Of a stretch of DNA of 64,000 nt, positions 46,629 to 53,330 are shown in pieces. The notes beneath the pieces were generated by a model. It had not been told where the DNA came from, searched no databases, and saw nothing but the letters and a program-made list of their open reading frames with translations. Position 1 is the stretch's first letter. Each line of letters begins with the position of its first letter. The stretch comes from Bombella pluederhausensis (lineage in GTDB: Bacteria; Pseudomonadota; Alphaproteobacteria; Acetobacterales; Acetobacteraceae), in contig NZ_JANIDY010000001.1 of the NCBI RefSeq assembly GCF_026385525.1, positions 1 through 64,000 on the forward strand. The letters run 5' to 3'. Both the position numbers and the translations under genes were made by a program.

Positions 46629-47141
46629 ATGGATATTCGGCTGGCGCAGGATAGGGATATTGTCGCTATTACTGATATTTATAATCACGCTGTCAGTGAG
46701 ACGACCGCCATATGGAACGAGCGTGTCGTGGATTGTGCCAATCGGGCAGAGTGGCTGAAGGCGCGTGAGGAGGCAGACCTGCCTGTTCTCGTTGCGGTAG
46801 ATGAAAATGGGCAGGTTTCTGGCTATGCCACATTCGGGCCATGGCGTGCATGGGACGGCTATCGCCATACAGTGGAACATTCTGTCTATGTCCATAAGGA
46901 CAGGCAGCGTGCTGGTATTGGACGCAAGCTGATGATGGTGCTTCTGGAAGAAGCGCGGAAACGTGGATATCACGTTATGATCGCCGGTATTGAATCAGGC
47001 AATCATGCGTCTATTCACCTGCATGAGAGACTGGGTTTTGAGATTGTAGGGCAGTGCCGTCAGGTTGGATGCAAGTTTGGCCGCTGGCTGGACCTGACAT
47101 TCATGCAGATCATGCTGGATAATCGGCCTGATGTGGGGTGA
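46629..47141 (+). CDS. GNAT N-acetyltransferase (phosphinothricin/methionine-sulfoximine type)
   Basis: The 170-residue protein has the GNAT acetyl-CoA loop RQRAGIGRKLM and the family pattern of Pat/YncA-like enzymes: DIYNHAVSETTAIW, YATFGPWRAWDGYRHTVEHSVYV, and IAGIESGNHASIHLHERLGF. These enzymes acetylate amino-acid-like amines such as methionine sulfoximine or phosphinothricin. ATG 46629 follows AAGGAAGGA; ATGs at 46542 and 46605 would add an unconserved leader. It is likely a single gene. The substrate is inferred from family. Confidence 0.88.
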   Translation: MDIRLAQDRDIVAITDIYNHAVSETTAIWNERVVDCANRAEWLKAREEADLPVLVAVDENGQVSGYATFGPWRAWDGYRHTVEHSVYVHKDRQRAGIGRKLMMVLLEEARKRGYHVMIAGIESGNHASIHLHERLGFEIVGQCRQVGCKFGRWLDLTFMQIMLDNRPDVG

Positions 47142-47273
47142 TGTCACCTTCCTGTGGGTCTGGGTATGGTAATATACGAGCGTGCCTTATATATTACGAT
47201 AAGGAAATGAGTCTGGTCGCTATGGCTTCATGTCTGTTACGGATCATGAAGTGATATGCTGGGGGAGTTCAGG

Positions 47274-47780
47274 ATGATGATGGGACGTTGTGGAGTTTCC
47301 GGCCTGCTGGGTGGCATGATGTCGCTGGCTGTGGGTGTGCTGGCCAGCACGACATTGGCGCAGGCCGAGGGGCTGGATCGTGTTTATGAGGTTCAGGCGC
47401 AGCTTTCTCCTACGCCCATGGTGGCAGGCAGTGCCAGCGCCGTGACGACCGACACGCTCAAAACGCAGCTTGGCCCGAATATCCGGCTCAAGCAGGAGCA
47501 GAAGGACGTGTCCATCGGGCAGCAGGCCTACCGGCTGGGGCAGTACCGGATGCGGGTGCGTCTTCATGCGGCACCCGGTGGCGGGTATGACAATGGGGTC
47601 ATGAGCTACGTCATTTCCGCCAGCCTGAGCCGGAAAAGCAGCGATCATACAGCGTCTATCTTCACGAGAGTGAAGGGTGTGCTCAAGATGCATGACGGTC
47701 AGGCATCAGGTAAGTTGCCGGCCAACCGTTACTTTACGGGTATGATCCAGATCAATGCCATTGCAGCGCATCTGTTCTGA
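47274..47780 (+). CDS. Secreted protein of unknown function (168 residues)
   Basis: A signal peptide is visible (MMMGRCGVSGLLGGMMSLAVGV...TLAQA). The mature part has alternating polar and hydrophobic strands, for example YRLGQYRMRVRLHAAPGGG and NGVMSYVISASLS, so it is probably a beta-rich periplasmic protein. I recognise no family. ATG 47274 follows GGGAG; 47256 and 47277 are also possible. The stop overlaps the start of the next gene by one base. Confidence 0.65.
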   Translation: MMMGRCGVSGLLGGMMSLAVGVLASTTLAQAEGLDRVYEVQAQLSPTPMVAGSASAVTTDTLKTQLGPNIRLKQEQKDVSIGQQAYRLGQYRMRVRLHAAPGGGYDNGVMSYVISASLSRKSSDHTASIFTRVKGVLKMHDGQASGKLPANRYFTGMIQINAIAAHLF

Positions 47781-48142
47781 TGACGATGCGGCGGGGATTA
47801 TGGTGTCTGATGGTGGGGTTGTGCATGGCAGTGCCTGCTATAGGGGAAGCAGAGGAACCTGTTTTTCCGGCTTCGGGCGTCAAGGCTCCCTATAGTCCGC
47901 TGGCGATCCCGACCCGTCTCGCACCATTAAGCGAGTCTTTGGAAACACTCTTGAACCGGCAATATCGTATTGTCGCTGCTCATACAGCCAGTGGTGAGGA
48001 GATCGTGATTCTGGAGCGGGCCGGGAAAGGGGTCATGGCCGGCAGTACGGTTCTGTGCGCCCTGACACTGCCTGACCCGGCAAAGGATCAGAACGTCACG
48101 ACATCTCGCTGTTGGGCCCTTAACCGCCCCGGCCGTGGGTGA
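47780..48142 (+). CDS. Secreted protein of unknown function (120 residues)
   Basis: The ATG (47780) overlaps the upstream stop (TGATG), so the two are translationally coupled. The N-terminus is a signal peptide (MTMRRGLWCLMVGLCMAVPAIG). Two Cys in the mature part (TVLCALTL and SRCWALN) may form a disulfide. The family is not recognised. Together with the preceding gene it may form a two-protein periplasmic system. Confidence 0.6.
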   Translation: MTMRRGLWCLMVGLCMAVPAIGEAEEPVFPASGVKAPYSPLAIPTRLAPLSESLETLLNRQYRIVAAHTASGEEIVILERAGKGVMAGSTVLCALTLPDPAKDQNVTTSRCWALNRPGRG

Positions 48143-48272
48143 TATGCCCGTGGGGCAGAAAGCCGTTCTGAACTCTGCGGGGGCGTGCTACGTGTTGCGG
48201 GAAGATGTTTGTCTGCCATGGTCCGTCCTGCTTCTGCTGTGAGGATGGCCGTTAAAAGGGGAAGGTACCTGT

Positions 48273-48713
48273 ATGGTTGATTCAGTTTACAGTCTGCTGG
48301 GGTATGAGGCAGAGGTGCGCCAGCTTGGCAAGAAGATCGGTCGTCTCTCCAAGCATGAGCTTTTTTCGCAGGACCTGACACCCTTTCCTAAGGATCATCC
48401 GAAGGTCCAGCCGAAGCATGATATTTTCTATCGTGAGATTGAGGCATCCCATCAGTTCTACAGGCAGATGGTCAGCTCCATGGAGCGGGAGTTTCATGAG
48501 CTGTGCGAGCGGTTTTCATCCGAGCGTTATTACGCTGTTGATGGTGATTTCAACCGTCTGATGGTGAACTTCAATGGTGATGCCGCCAATGATACGCTGG
48601 CTTCCATGCGTTTCATGAATCGCTTCATTATGTGCCTGAAGAAAGGCGCTCCTTTTGGTGAAGATGATGCGCATGTCCTGTTCGCCAATTATGGCCGCCT
48701 GATTACGAGCTGA
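48273..48713 (+). CDS. Hypothetical protein of 146 residues
   Basis: A soluble, charged, helical protein with no signal peptide or membrane segment. It includes HDIFYREIEASHQFYRQM and EREFHELCERFSSERYY, patterns of long helices, and ends in NYGRLITS. ATG 48273 is preceded by GGGGAAGG. Codon use looks like the neighbours. I do not recognise it. It stands between the secreted pair and the TRIC-type gene on the same strand. Confidence 0.65.
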   Translation: MVDSVYSLLGYEAEVRQLGKKIGRLSKHELFSQDLTPFPKDHPKVQPKHDIFYREIEASHQFYRQMVSSMEREFHELCERFSSERYYAVDGDFNRLMVNFNGDAANDTLASMRFMNRFIMCLKKGAPFGEDDAHVLFANYGRLITS

Positions 48714-48760
48714 ACTGGAAGATATGGAAGGCTCCCAGTGGGGCAGCAGGGTGGCTCGGC

Positions 48761-49378
48761 ATGACGTTTGATCTTTACACCACGCTATACATCATCGCCA
48801 TTATCGCTGAGGCCATGACCGCAGCCCTGCTGGCGGGCAAGCTGGAGATGGATCTTGTGGGCGTGTTCCTGCTGGGGTGGATCACGGCTCTCGGCGGGGG
48901 ATCCATCCGGGACGTGTTGCTGAATCACTATCCGCTCTCATGGGTGCGCCATCCCAGCTATCCGCTGATTACCGGCTTTGCGGCTCTGGCGACCATCATG
49001 GTGGCCCAGCACATGCATAGGCTGCGCAAGCTGTTCCTGTTGCTGGATGCGATCGGCTTGGTCGTCTTCACCGTGATGGGCTGTCAGGTGGCGATGACAG
49101 AACATCTTTCTGTGGTCTGTGTCATCATTTCAGGCATGATTACGGGCTGCATGGGGGGTGTGTTGAGGGATATTCTCTGCAACGATATTCCGCTGCTTTT
49201 TCGTTCGGAACTTTACGGGACGGTCTCCGTCAGTACGGGGATCGTGTTCCTGCTCTGTTCCCATCTGGTGGAGAACCGGAACATTGAGCTTATCATCGCT
49301 ATGGTGTTCGGGATCAGTTTCCGCCTGCTGTCTATCCGTTATAACTGGACATTGCCCCGTTTCAGCTACAGGTCCTGA
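48761..49378 (+). CDS. TRIC/UPF0126-family cation channel (YicG/YadS-like)
   Basis: The 205-residue protein has seven hydrophobic segments in two similar halves. Each half has the GGG-x2-RD type motif: ALGGGSIRDVLLNHYPL in the first and GCMGGVLRDILCNDIPLLFRSELY in the second. These are the K+-conducting trimeric TRIC-like proteins of bacteria. Inner membrane. It is convergent with the ynfA-type gene, with 5 nt between stops. Confidence 0.9.
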   Translation: MTFDLYTTLYIIAIIAEAMTAALLAGKLEMDLVGVFLLGWITALGGGSIRDVLLNHYPLSWVRHPSYPLITGFAALATIMVAQHMHRLRKLFLLLDAIGLVVFTVMGCQVAMTEHLSVVCVIISGMITGCMGGVLRDILCNDIPLLFRSELYGTVSVSTGIVFLLCSHLVENRNIELIIAMVFGISFRLLSIRYNWTLPRFSYRS

Positions 49379-49383
49379 AATAG

Positions 49384-49725
49384 TCAGGTCTTCCCGTGTG
49401 GGCCAAGCAGGATGAGCATGGCCCCGGCCAGACATAGGGCTGCCCCGGCCATGTCCCATCTGTCGGGTGCCATGCCCTCTACAGCCCAGCCCCATATGAG
49501 GCTGATGACGATATAAATCCCCCCATAGAGGGCATAGGCCCGGCCTGCATGGTCTGAGGGGCTGAATGTCAGCAGGACGGCGAACAGGCCAAGACACAGG
49601 CTGCCGGGAATCAGCCAGAGGGGTGTTTTGCCCAGCCGGAGCCACGCCCATACCGAAAAACAGCCGGCAATTTCTGCGCAGGCTGCGAGGCTATAGAGCA
49701 GGCCGGATGTCAGAATGACGGGCAT
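49384..49725 (-). CDS. YnfA/UPF0060-family membrane protein
   Basis: A 113-residue protein with four membrane helices and the UPF0060 pattern: [41 protein letters not shown], and [19 protein letters not shown]. It is related to small multidrug-resistance proteins, but the transport role is not established. It seems to be the last chromosomal gene before the phage region, 20 nt from the first phage-type gene on the same strand. Confidence 0.9.
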   Translation of the reverse strand: MPVILTSGLLYSLAACAEIAGCFSVWAWLRLGKTPLWLIPGSLCLGLFAVLLTFSPSDHAGRAYALYGGIYIVISLIWGWAVEGMAPDRWDMAGAALCLAGAMLILLGPHGKT

Positions 49726-49745
49726 GGTGGTGGCTCCTCATGGTT

Positions 49746-49955
49746 TTACGGCGTGGAATGACCCGGTTTTAAATGATTTTTGGCCCATCCGATGTTGAGC
49801 GCAAGGGTGGAGATCAGCCGATAGGGCAGCACCCAGCGAGACCCTGCAGCGGGTGGCTTGATGCAGACTGTCACCAGATTACAGGCGATGATGACGAGGG
49901 CAGCATAGCCCTGCACGCTGTCAGGCAGGGCTGTGAGTAGAGTGGAGACATCCAT
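49746..49955 (-). CDS. Small phage-region membrane protein (69 residues)
   Basis: One hydrophobic helix (QGYAALVIIACNLVTVCI) with a hydrophilic C-terminus. It is the leftmost small gene of the phage block and is separated from the fibre genes by a strong terminator. It could be a holin-related or other lysis-region protein; I recognise no family. Assigning it to the phage rather than the chromosome rests on position. Confidence 0.5.
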   Translation of the reverse strand: MDVSTLLTALPDSVQGYAALVIIACNLVTVCIKPPAAGSRWVLPYRLISTLALNIGWAKNHLKPGHSTP

Positions 49956-49973
49956 GATTGATCCTACAGATAT

Positions 49974-49995
49974 AAAAAAACCGCCCGAAGGCGGC
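49974..49995 (-). terminator. Strong terminator with TTCG loop ending the phage tail operon
   Basis: On the minus strand CCGCC-TTCG-GGCGG (49994-49981), flanked by extra pairing bases, runs into a U7 tract from the A run at 49974-49980. It is 9 nt past the stop of the 88-residue gene. A stable TTCG tetraloop and full U tract make this a firm call. Confidence 0.95.
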
Positions 49996-50003
49996 AGGTA
50001 AAA

Positions 50004-50270
50004 TCAGTCTTCGATGCGGGACGGCATCTGAGGCCATCGGCCATAGACAAGTCGGCTGTTGGCAAGCTGGTGCAGGGCTGTCAGATAGGCTTGCATGTGT
50101 GGGCCGCCCCGGTTCCGGTAATCCAGCAGTACGAGTTCCGGATAAAGGGCCAGTTCCCGCCGGGCATCTTCGCTGATTGAGACTAGGCCGCTGCGATATT
50201 TATCATCACAGTTTGCGGGATCGCCGATGTTGGTCTGGTCGCCTGGTGGTCCTACGAGGATGTCCGCCAT
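50004..50270 (-). CDS. Phage protein of unknown function (88 residues)
   Basis: A soluble small protein (MADILVGPPGDQTNIGDPAN...). It contains YRSGLVSISEDARRELALYPEL and ends in VYGRWPQMPSRIED. Its ATG overlaps the stop of the fibre gene upstream by one base, so it is translated with it and may be a fibre-assembly helper. No family recognised. Confidence 0.6.
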   Translation of the reverse strand: MADILVGPPGDQTNIGDPANCDDKYRSGLVSISEDARRELALYPELVLLDYRNRGGPHMQAYLTALHQLANSRLVYGRWPQMPSRIED

Positions 50271-51115
50271 CAGTTTGGTATCCCTTCCACGTTATAGATG
50301 ATCCATTCCTGTCCGTTACCGGGCCACGGCCCGACATGCTGGAAGGTGAAGCCCGAACGGGATACGGACTGGATGACCAGATCGGATACTGTGGTGGTGG
50401 CGCCGTTGCCCCAGTCGTCAAACAGGATGATGTAGGTTTTCCCGGTGATAATCGGGGGATATTTGAAGGTCACGCCACCCGGATAGGCAACCGTGCTGCT
50501 GTTATAGGCGCCACCGTCATCCTGAATGGTCCCGAACAGACGCACGGGAGCTTTGTTGCTCCCATGCCATGTTGGCAGGCTGGTGATGGTCACCGGCCCT
50601 GATGATCCAGTTCCGGATGATGTGCCACTGGTGGGCAGTGCATCAATCCTTTGTCCCAGTCCGTCAATGCGTTGACCAAGAATCGTATCTGCCTGCTGTC
50701 GGGCTGTTGTCTCGGCCGCCAGATCGGCTTGTTGGGCCAGACCATCCGTAGAAGGGATATGTAGCCCGTTGATAGCGGCTTCAAGCTGCGCCCCCGAGAC
50801 GAAAGAGGAGGCATCTGCCTTCTTCATGTAGCCTGAAAGGTCGGGCGTGCCGGGGATGGCGGCGCGTATGCCATCCAGTTTCTGGTTCAGGGTATCATCT
50901 GCTTTCTGGCGGATTTGTGCCTCATTCGAGAGGGCCGTGGTTGTGGCATAGCCTGATACGGGGCCTGTCCCGCCGCCAAGAGAGGAGAGAGGGAACAGCC
51001 CTGCCTTGCCGTTCTGGAGCCCTAGTACCGTATCGCCGGATTGAGGTGTGTTCAGGGATGGCAGGCTGCCAATGCTGATGCGGCTGCCTGTTGTTGCGAC
51101 TGTCTGGCTGCTCAT
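50270..51115 (-). CDS. Tail fibre-like protein with gp53-like C-terminal module
   Basis: A 281-residue protein. The N-terminal half has a Gly/Ser-rich part and a heptad coiled coil (LAAETTARQQADTILGQRIDGLGQRIDAL, ends given), as in trimeric fibres. The C-terminal 80 residues (GGVTFKYPPI ... SRSGFTFQHVG ... EWIIYNVEG) match the pattern of two other fibre genes here (VTFP-x2-F, S-GFT, I-x-AIG), a gp53-like receptor-binding module. It overlaps the adaptor gene by 4 nt. Confidence 0.75.
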   Translation of the reverse strand: MSSQTVATTGSRISIGSLPSLNTPQSGDTVLGLQNGKAGLFPLSSLGGGTGPVSGYATTTALSNEAQIRQKADDTLNQKLDGIRAAIPGTPDLSGYMKKADASSFVSGAQLEAAINGLHIPSTDGLAQQADLAAETTARQQADTILGQRIDGLGQRIDALPTSGTSSGTGSSGPVTITSLPTWHGSNKAPVRLFGTIQDDGGAYNSSTVAYPGGVTFKYPPIITGKTYIILFDDWGNGATTTVSDLVIQSVSRSGFTFQHVGPWPGNGQEWIIYNVEGIPN

Positions 51116-51540
51116 AGTGTGAGTATTCTCCCATCAGGCAGGGTGAGGGCGTCCGGCTGGACCTCAGCCCCATCAGGTGGTGTCAGGCTGGCCTGCACAC
51201 CATCCACGGAACCGCTGTCAGCTAGCACAGCAATCTGCACGGTACGGACGTAGCGGCGCCCTAAGCTGGTCTCCAGCGTCAGGGTGATGGCCTGCTGGCC
51301 CACCGTGCCGCCTTGTAGCCCGATCGTGGCCCTGTCCGGGGTAAGGGCGGACCATAGAAGGGTCAGGCCAGTGCTGTCCGGTACGTCCACTGTCAGGCGG
51401 GTGACGGTTTCGCCCTGATCGCAACAGAAGGGTGCCAGATAGAGCGAGTAATCCAGCGCATCGCCCTGGTTCTTGGCAGGCCAGTTCTGGATGGTTGCCG
51501 TCTGTGCCGGATAGAGCGACCGGCTGGCGCAGGGCGTCAT
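51112..51540 (-). CDS. Phage fibre-tail adaptor-like protein
   Basis: A 142-residue, beta-rich protein with the pattern YPAQTATIQNWPAKNQGDALDYSLYL near its N-terminus and LETSLGRRYVRTVQIAV later, resembling proteins annotated as phage fibre-tail adaptors, which link fibres to the baseplate. It lies directly before a fibre gene and overlaps both neighbours by 4 nt. Assignment is by resemblance and position only. Confidence 0.6.
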   Translation of the reverse strand: MTPCASRSLYPAQTATIQNWPAKNQGDALDYSLYLAPFCCDQGETVTRLTVDVPDSTGLTLLWSALTPDRATIGLQGGTVGQQAITLTLETSLGRRYVRTVQIAVLADSGSVDGVQASLTPPDGAEVQPDALTLPDGRILTL

Positions 51541-51971
51541 GCTGCGGCCCCACTGGTCGGAAGATCAGCTGCTACCTGAGCGATCAGCGAGCCGTAAGGG
51601 TTCTGGCCGTTTTCATATTCAATGATGGCCGCCATCATGTTCCCTATCAAGGTCGGGGTAGCAGGGCCCAGATCGACAGAGGCTTCCACACCAATTTTGC
51701 GGGCCACAAACTGGGCGTAGGCAGATGTGTTGTTTTCGTTGGGAGGTGCCCATTTCGCAATGATGGCATTCACGGTTTTGAGCCTGTCACGCCCCATGAA
51801 CAGGCAGAGCTGGTTACGCAGCGCTTTCAGCCCCGCTTCTGGTGTGGGGAAAACGGCGAAGCGGCCATCTGGCCCCGGCTCTTTATGGGCTCCGGCCTGC
51901 CCGACATAATTCAGGTTACCCGGATTGTTGTTGCGGATGCCACGGGGGCGGCGATCGGGTGCCTGTGGCAT
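51537..51971 (-). CDS. Phage NNPGN-motif structural/lysozyme-like protein
   Basis: A 144-residue protein with RGIRNNNPGNLNYVGQAG near the start, then DGRFAVFPTPEAGLKALRNQL and TVNAIIAKWAPPNENNTSAY. This pattern is found in phage virion proteins and lysozyme-like endolysins, so a role in cell-wall degradation is possible. There is no signal peptide. It lies just after a holin-like gene and is therefore a candidate endolysin, although a catalytic Glu cannot be named from sequence alone. Confidence 0.6.
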   Translation of the reverse strand: MPQAPDRRPRGIRNNNPGNLNYVGQAGAHKEPGPDGRFAVFPTPEAGLKALRNQLCLFMGRDRLKTVNAIIAKWAPPNENNTSAYAQFVARKIGVEASVDLGPATPTLIGNMMAAIIEYENGQNPYGSLIAQVAADLPTSGAAA

Positions 51972-51973
51972 GG

Positions 51974-52312
51974 TTAGCCTCCGAATAGATGGGGATAGAT
52001 GAAGTGGATGAGCTGATAAAGGCCCACCGCTACGGCGCCCCCAACCGCACCGCCGCCTGTGATGGCAGCGGTGACAGTGCGGGCACGGGCGGAATTGGCG
52101 TCTGAAATCTGCTGCTGGATGGCATGGAGGCCCTCTCTCTGTTCACGAGCGAGGGCGGCGATCTGGTCATAAAGGCGCTGGATGGCCCCGCCCTGCTGGT
52201 CCTGTACCGCCTCGCTGGCGGCGACACGTTCACGGGTCTGGGCGTGGCGTTCATCAAGCTGCTCATGACGGGTGCGGAGTTGTTCAAACTCCTCACGGGT
52301 GATGTCAGACAT
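51974..52312 (-). CDS. Holin-like coiled-coil/membrane protein
   Basis: A 112-residue protein: residues 1-75 form a charged coiled coil (REEFEQLRTRHEQLDERHAQT), and one Gly/Ala-rich membrane helix (ITGGGAVGGAVAVGLYQLIHFIY) follows. This N-in or C-anchored arrangement occurs in some phage holins and tail-associated membrane proteins. It is next to the NNPGN gene (2-nt gap), consistent with a lysis cassette. A terminator (52329-52359) lies just before it. Confidence 0.5.
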   Translation of the reverse strand: MSDITREEFEQLRTRHEQLDERHAQTRERVAASEAVQDQQGGAIQRLYDQIAALAREQREGLHAIQQQISDANSARARTVTAAITGGGAVGGAVAVGLYQLIHFIYPHLFGG

Positions 52313-52328
52313 TGACTGTTCTCAACAT

Positions 52329-52359
52329 AAAAAAGCCCCGGCAGGATGGAGGCCGGGGC
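52329..52359 (-). terminator. Rho-independent terminator inside the phage lysis region
   Basis: GCCCCGGC (52335-52342) pairs with GCCGGGGC (52352-52359), loop 9 nt, with A6 at 52329-52334 giving a U tract on the minus strand. It follows the lipoprotein gene and precedes the holin-like gene, so the lysis genes downstream may be controlled by readthrough. Confidence 0.85.
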
Positions 52360-52376
52360 GGTGGGTTATAGGGGGT

Positions 52377-52607
52377 TTAGTGACCGCAGAGAGCGTGCAG
52401 TTCACGGCGTTCATTGGCGTAATCCAGAATGAAATGCTCTGTTGTTTTCATGTCAGGATGTGCGGCGAGTTCGGTCGCAAGGTCATGCTGTTCCTGTAGG
52501 CTATATGTAACAGCTGTGGGGCAGAGAGAGGCTGATGAAGGGGTGGTACAGCCGGCCAGGCAGGTCGCAAGACTGAAGGGCAGAAGAAGGCGTATGGCAG
52601 ATGTCAA
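52377..52607 (-). CDS. Small phage lipoprotein, candidate outer-membrane spanin (Rz1-like)
   Basis: A 76-residue lipoprotein: a hydrophobic signal and lipobox LAGC with Cys20. The mature part is short and helical (LQEQHDLATELAAHP). Its start overlaps the stop of the membrane-anchored gene upstream by 4 nt. A short membrane-anchored gene with an overlapping lipoprotein gene is the layout of two-part spanins, which fuse inner and outer membranes at lysis. The mature part is not Pro-rich as in lambda Rz1. Confidence 0.55.
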   Translation of the reverse strand: MTSAIRLLLPFSLATCLAGCTTPSSASLCPTAVTYSLQEQHDLATELAAHPDMKTTEHFILDYANERRELHALCGH

Positions 52608-52837
52608 AAGCGCCCCCGTTTCAGGATGTCCATAAGCTGCGGTCTGGTGCGGATGGCGTTGGTGCGGGTATCCAGCATGGCCTGTGCGGTTCTGAGTGTG
52701 GCTTTCAGACTGTTGATAATCTGTTGGCTGGAACGGACGTTGGCGCTGTTCCGTCCGGCACGGTTACCAAAGGCCATCAGGCCCGTTAGAAAGGCCAGCA
52801 GGGTCAGAATGAACCCACCGGCGAAATAGGGATTCAT
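52604..52837 (-). CDS. Small membrane-anchored protein, candidate inner-membrane spanin (Rz-like)
   Basis: A 77-residue protein with an N-terminal membrane helix (FAGGFILTLLAFLTGLMAF) and a helical periplasmic part (SQQIINSLKATLRTAQAMLD). It ends in an overlap with the lipoprotein gene. Topology and position suit an i-spanin, though it is shorter than usual. Confidence 0.5.
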   Translation of the reverse strand: MNPYFAGGFILTLLAFLTGLMAFGNRAGRNSANVRSSQQIINSLKATLRTAQAMLDTRTNAIRTRPQLMDILKRGRF

Positions 52838-52850
52838 GTCGTATCATCCT

Positions 52851-53330
52851 TTACTGTAACGGACTGGATGGCTGGGGCGGGAGGGCCGTGCTGGTGGTGT
52901 CCGTGCCGTCCAGAATGGCCTGAAGTTTCCGCACATGATTCTGCATTTCCGGCCCGAAGGTCTGGCCCATGGCGGTGCTCAGGGCTGCCTGATGATGGAC
53001 CTGCTGTATGGCGGATGCTGCCTGTTCTTTCAGGGGAAGGGCAGGGCGCTCCCTCTGAATGACGGTGCCATTGCAGAGGGCCGGATTGACCGTAGGGCGG
53101 GCAGTCCATTCTTCATCCGTTATGGTGAGACGTATGGCCCTGCTGCCTGCTGGAAGATGGGGCTGGACCTTCAGGAGAAGTTCATCTTCGGTCAGGGGCA
53201 GTGACGTGGCCGGGTCTTCCGGTGTCTGGCTGTTCCGTACCAGAGGAATGGCGGACCAGCCCAGAATGGGGAGCGGCTCATCCTGCGTCTGGCCGTCAAT
53301 AATGGCAAAATAGGCCATATTCTGCGTCAT
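52851..53330 (-). CDS. Tail fibre assembly-like protein
   Basis: A 159-residue protein directly downstream of the tailspike gene (4-nt overlap). Early residues include AIIDGQTQDEPLPILGW, and the middle has ITDEEWTARPTVNPAL, similar in style to phage fibre-assembly chaperones (Tfa/DUF4376-like), which often carry a W-x3-P segment. The Gln/His-rich helix and Pro-rich tail follow. Function is inferred from position and resemblance. Confidence 0.55.
   Translation of the reverse strand: MTQNMAYFAIIDGQTQDEPLPILGWSAIPLVRNSQTPEDPATSLPLTEDELLLKVQPHLPAGSRAIRLTITDEEWTARPTVNPALCNGTVIQRERPALPLKEQAASAIQQVHHQAALSTAMGQTFGPEMQNHVRKLQAILDGTDTTSTALPPQPSSPLQ

Noticed and set aside
49726-49960. Attachment-site core (attL) at the left border of the phage block
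   Set aside because: I see no obvious direct repeat, and the other border is outside the window, so it cannot be tested.
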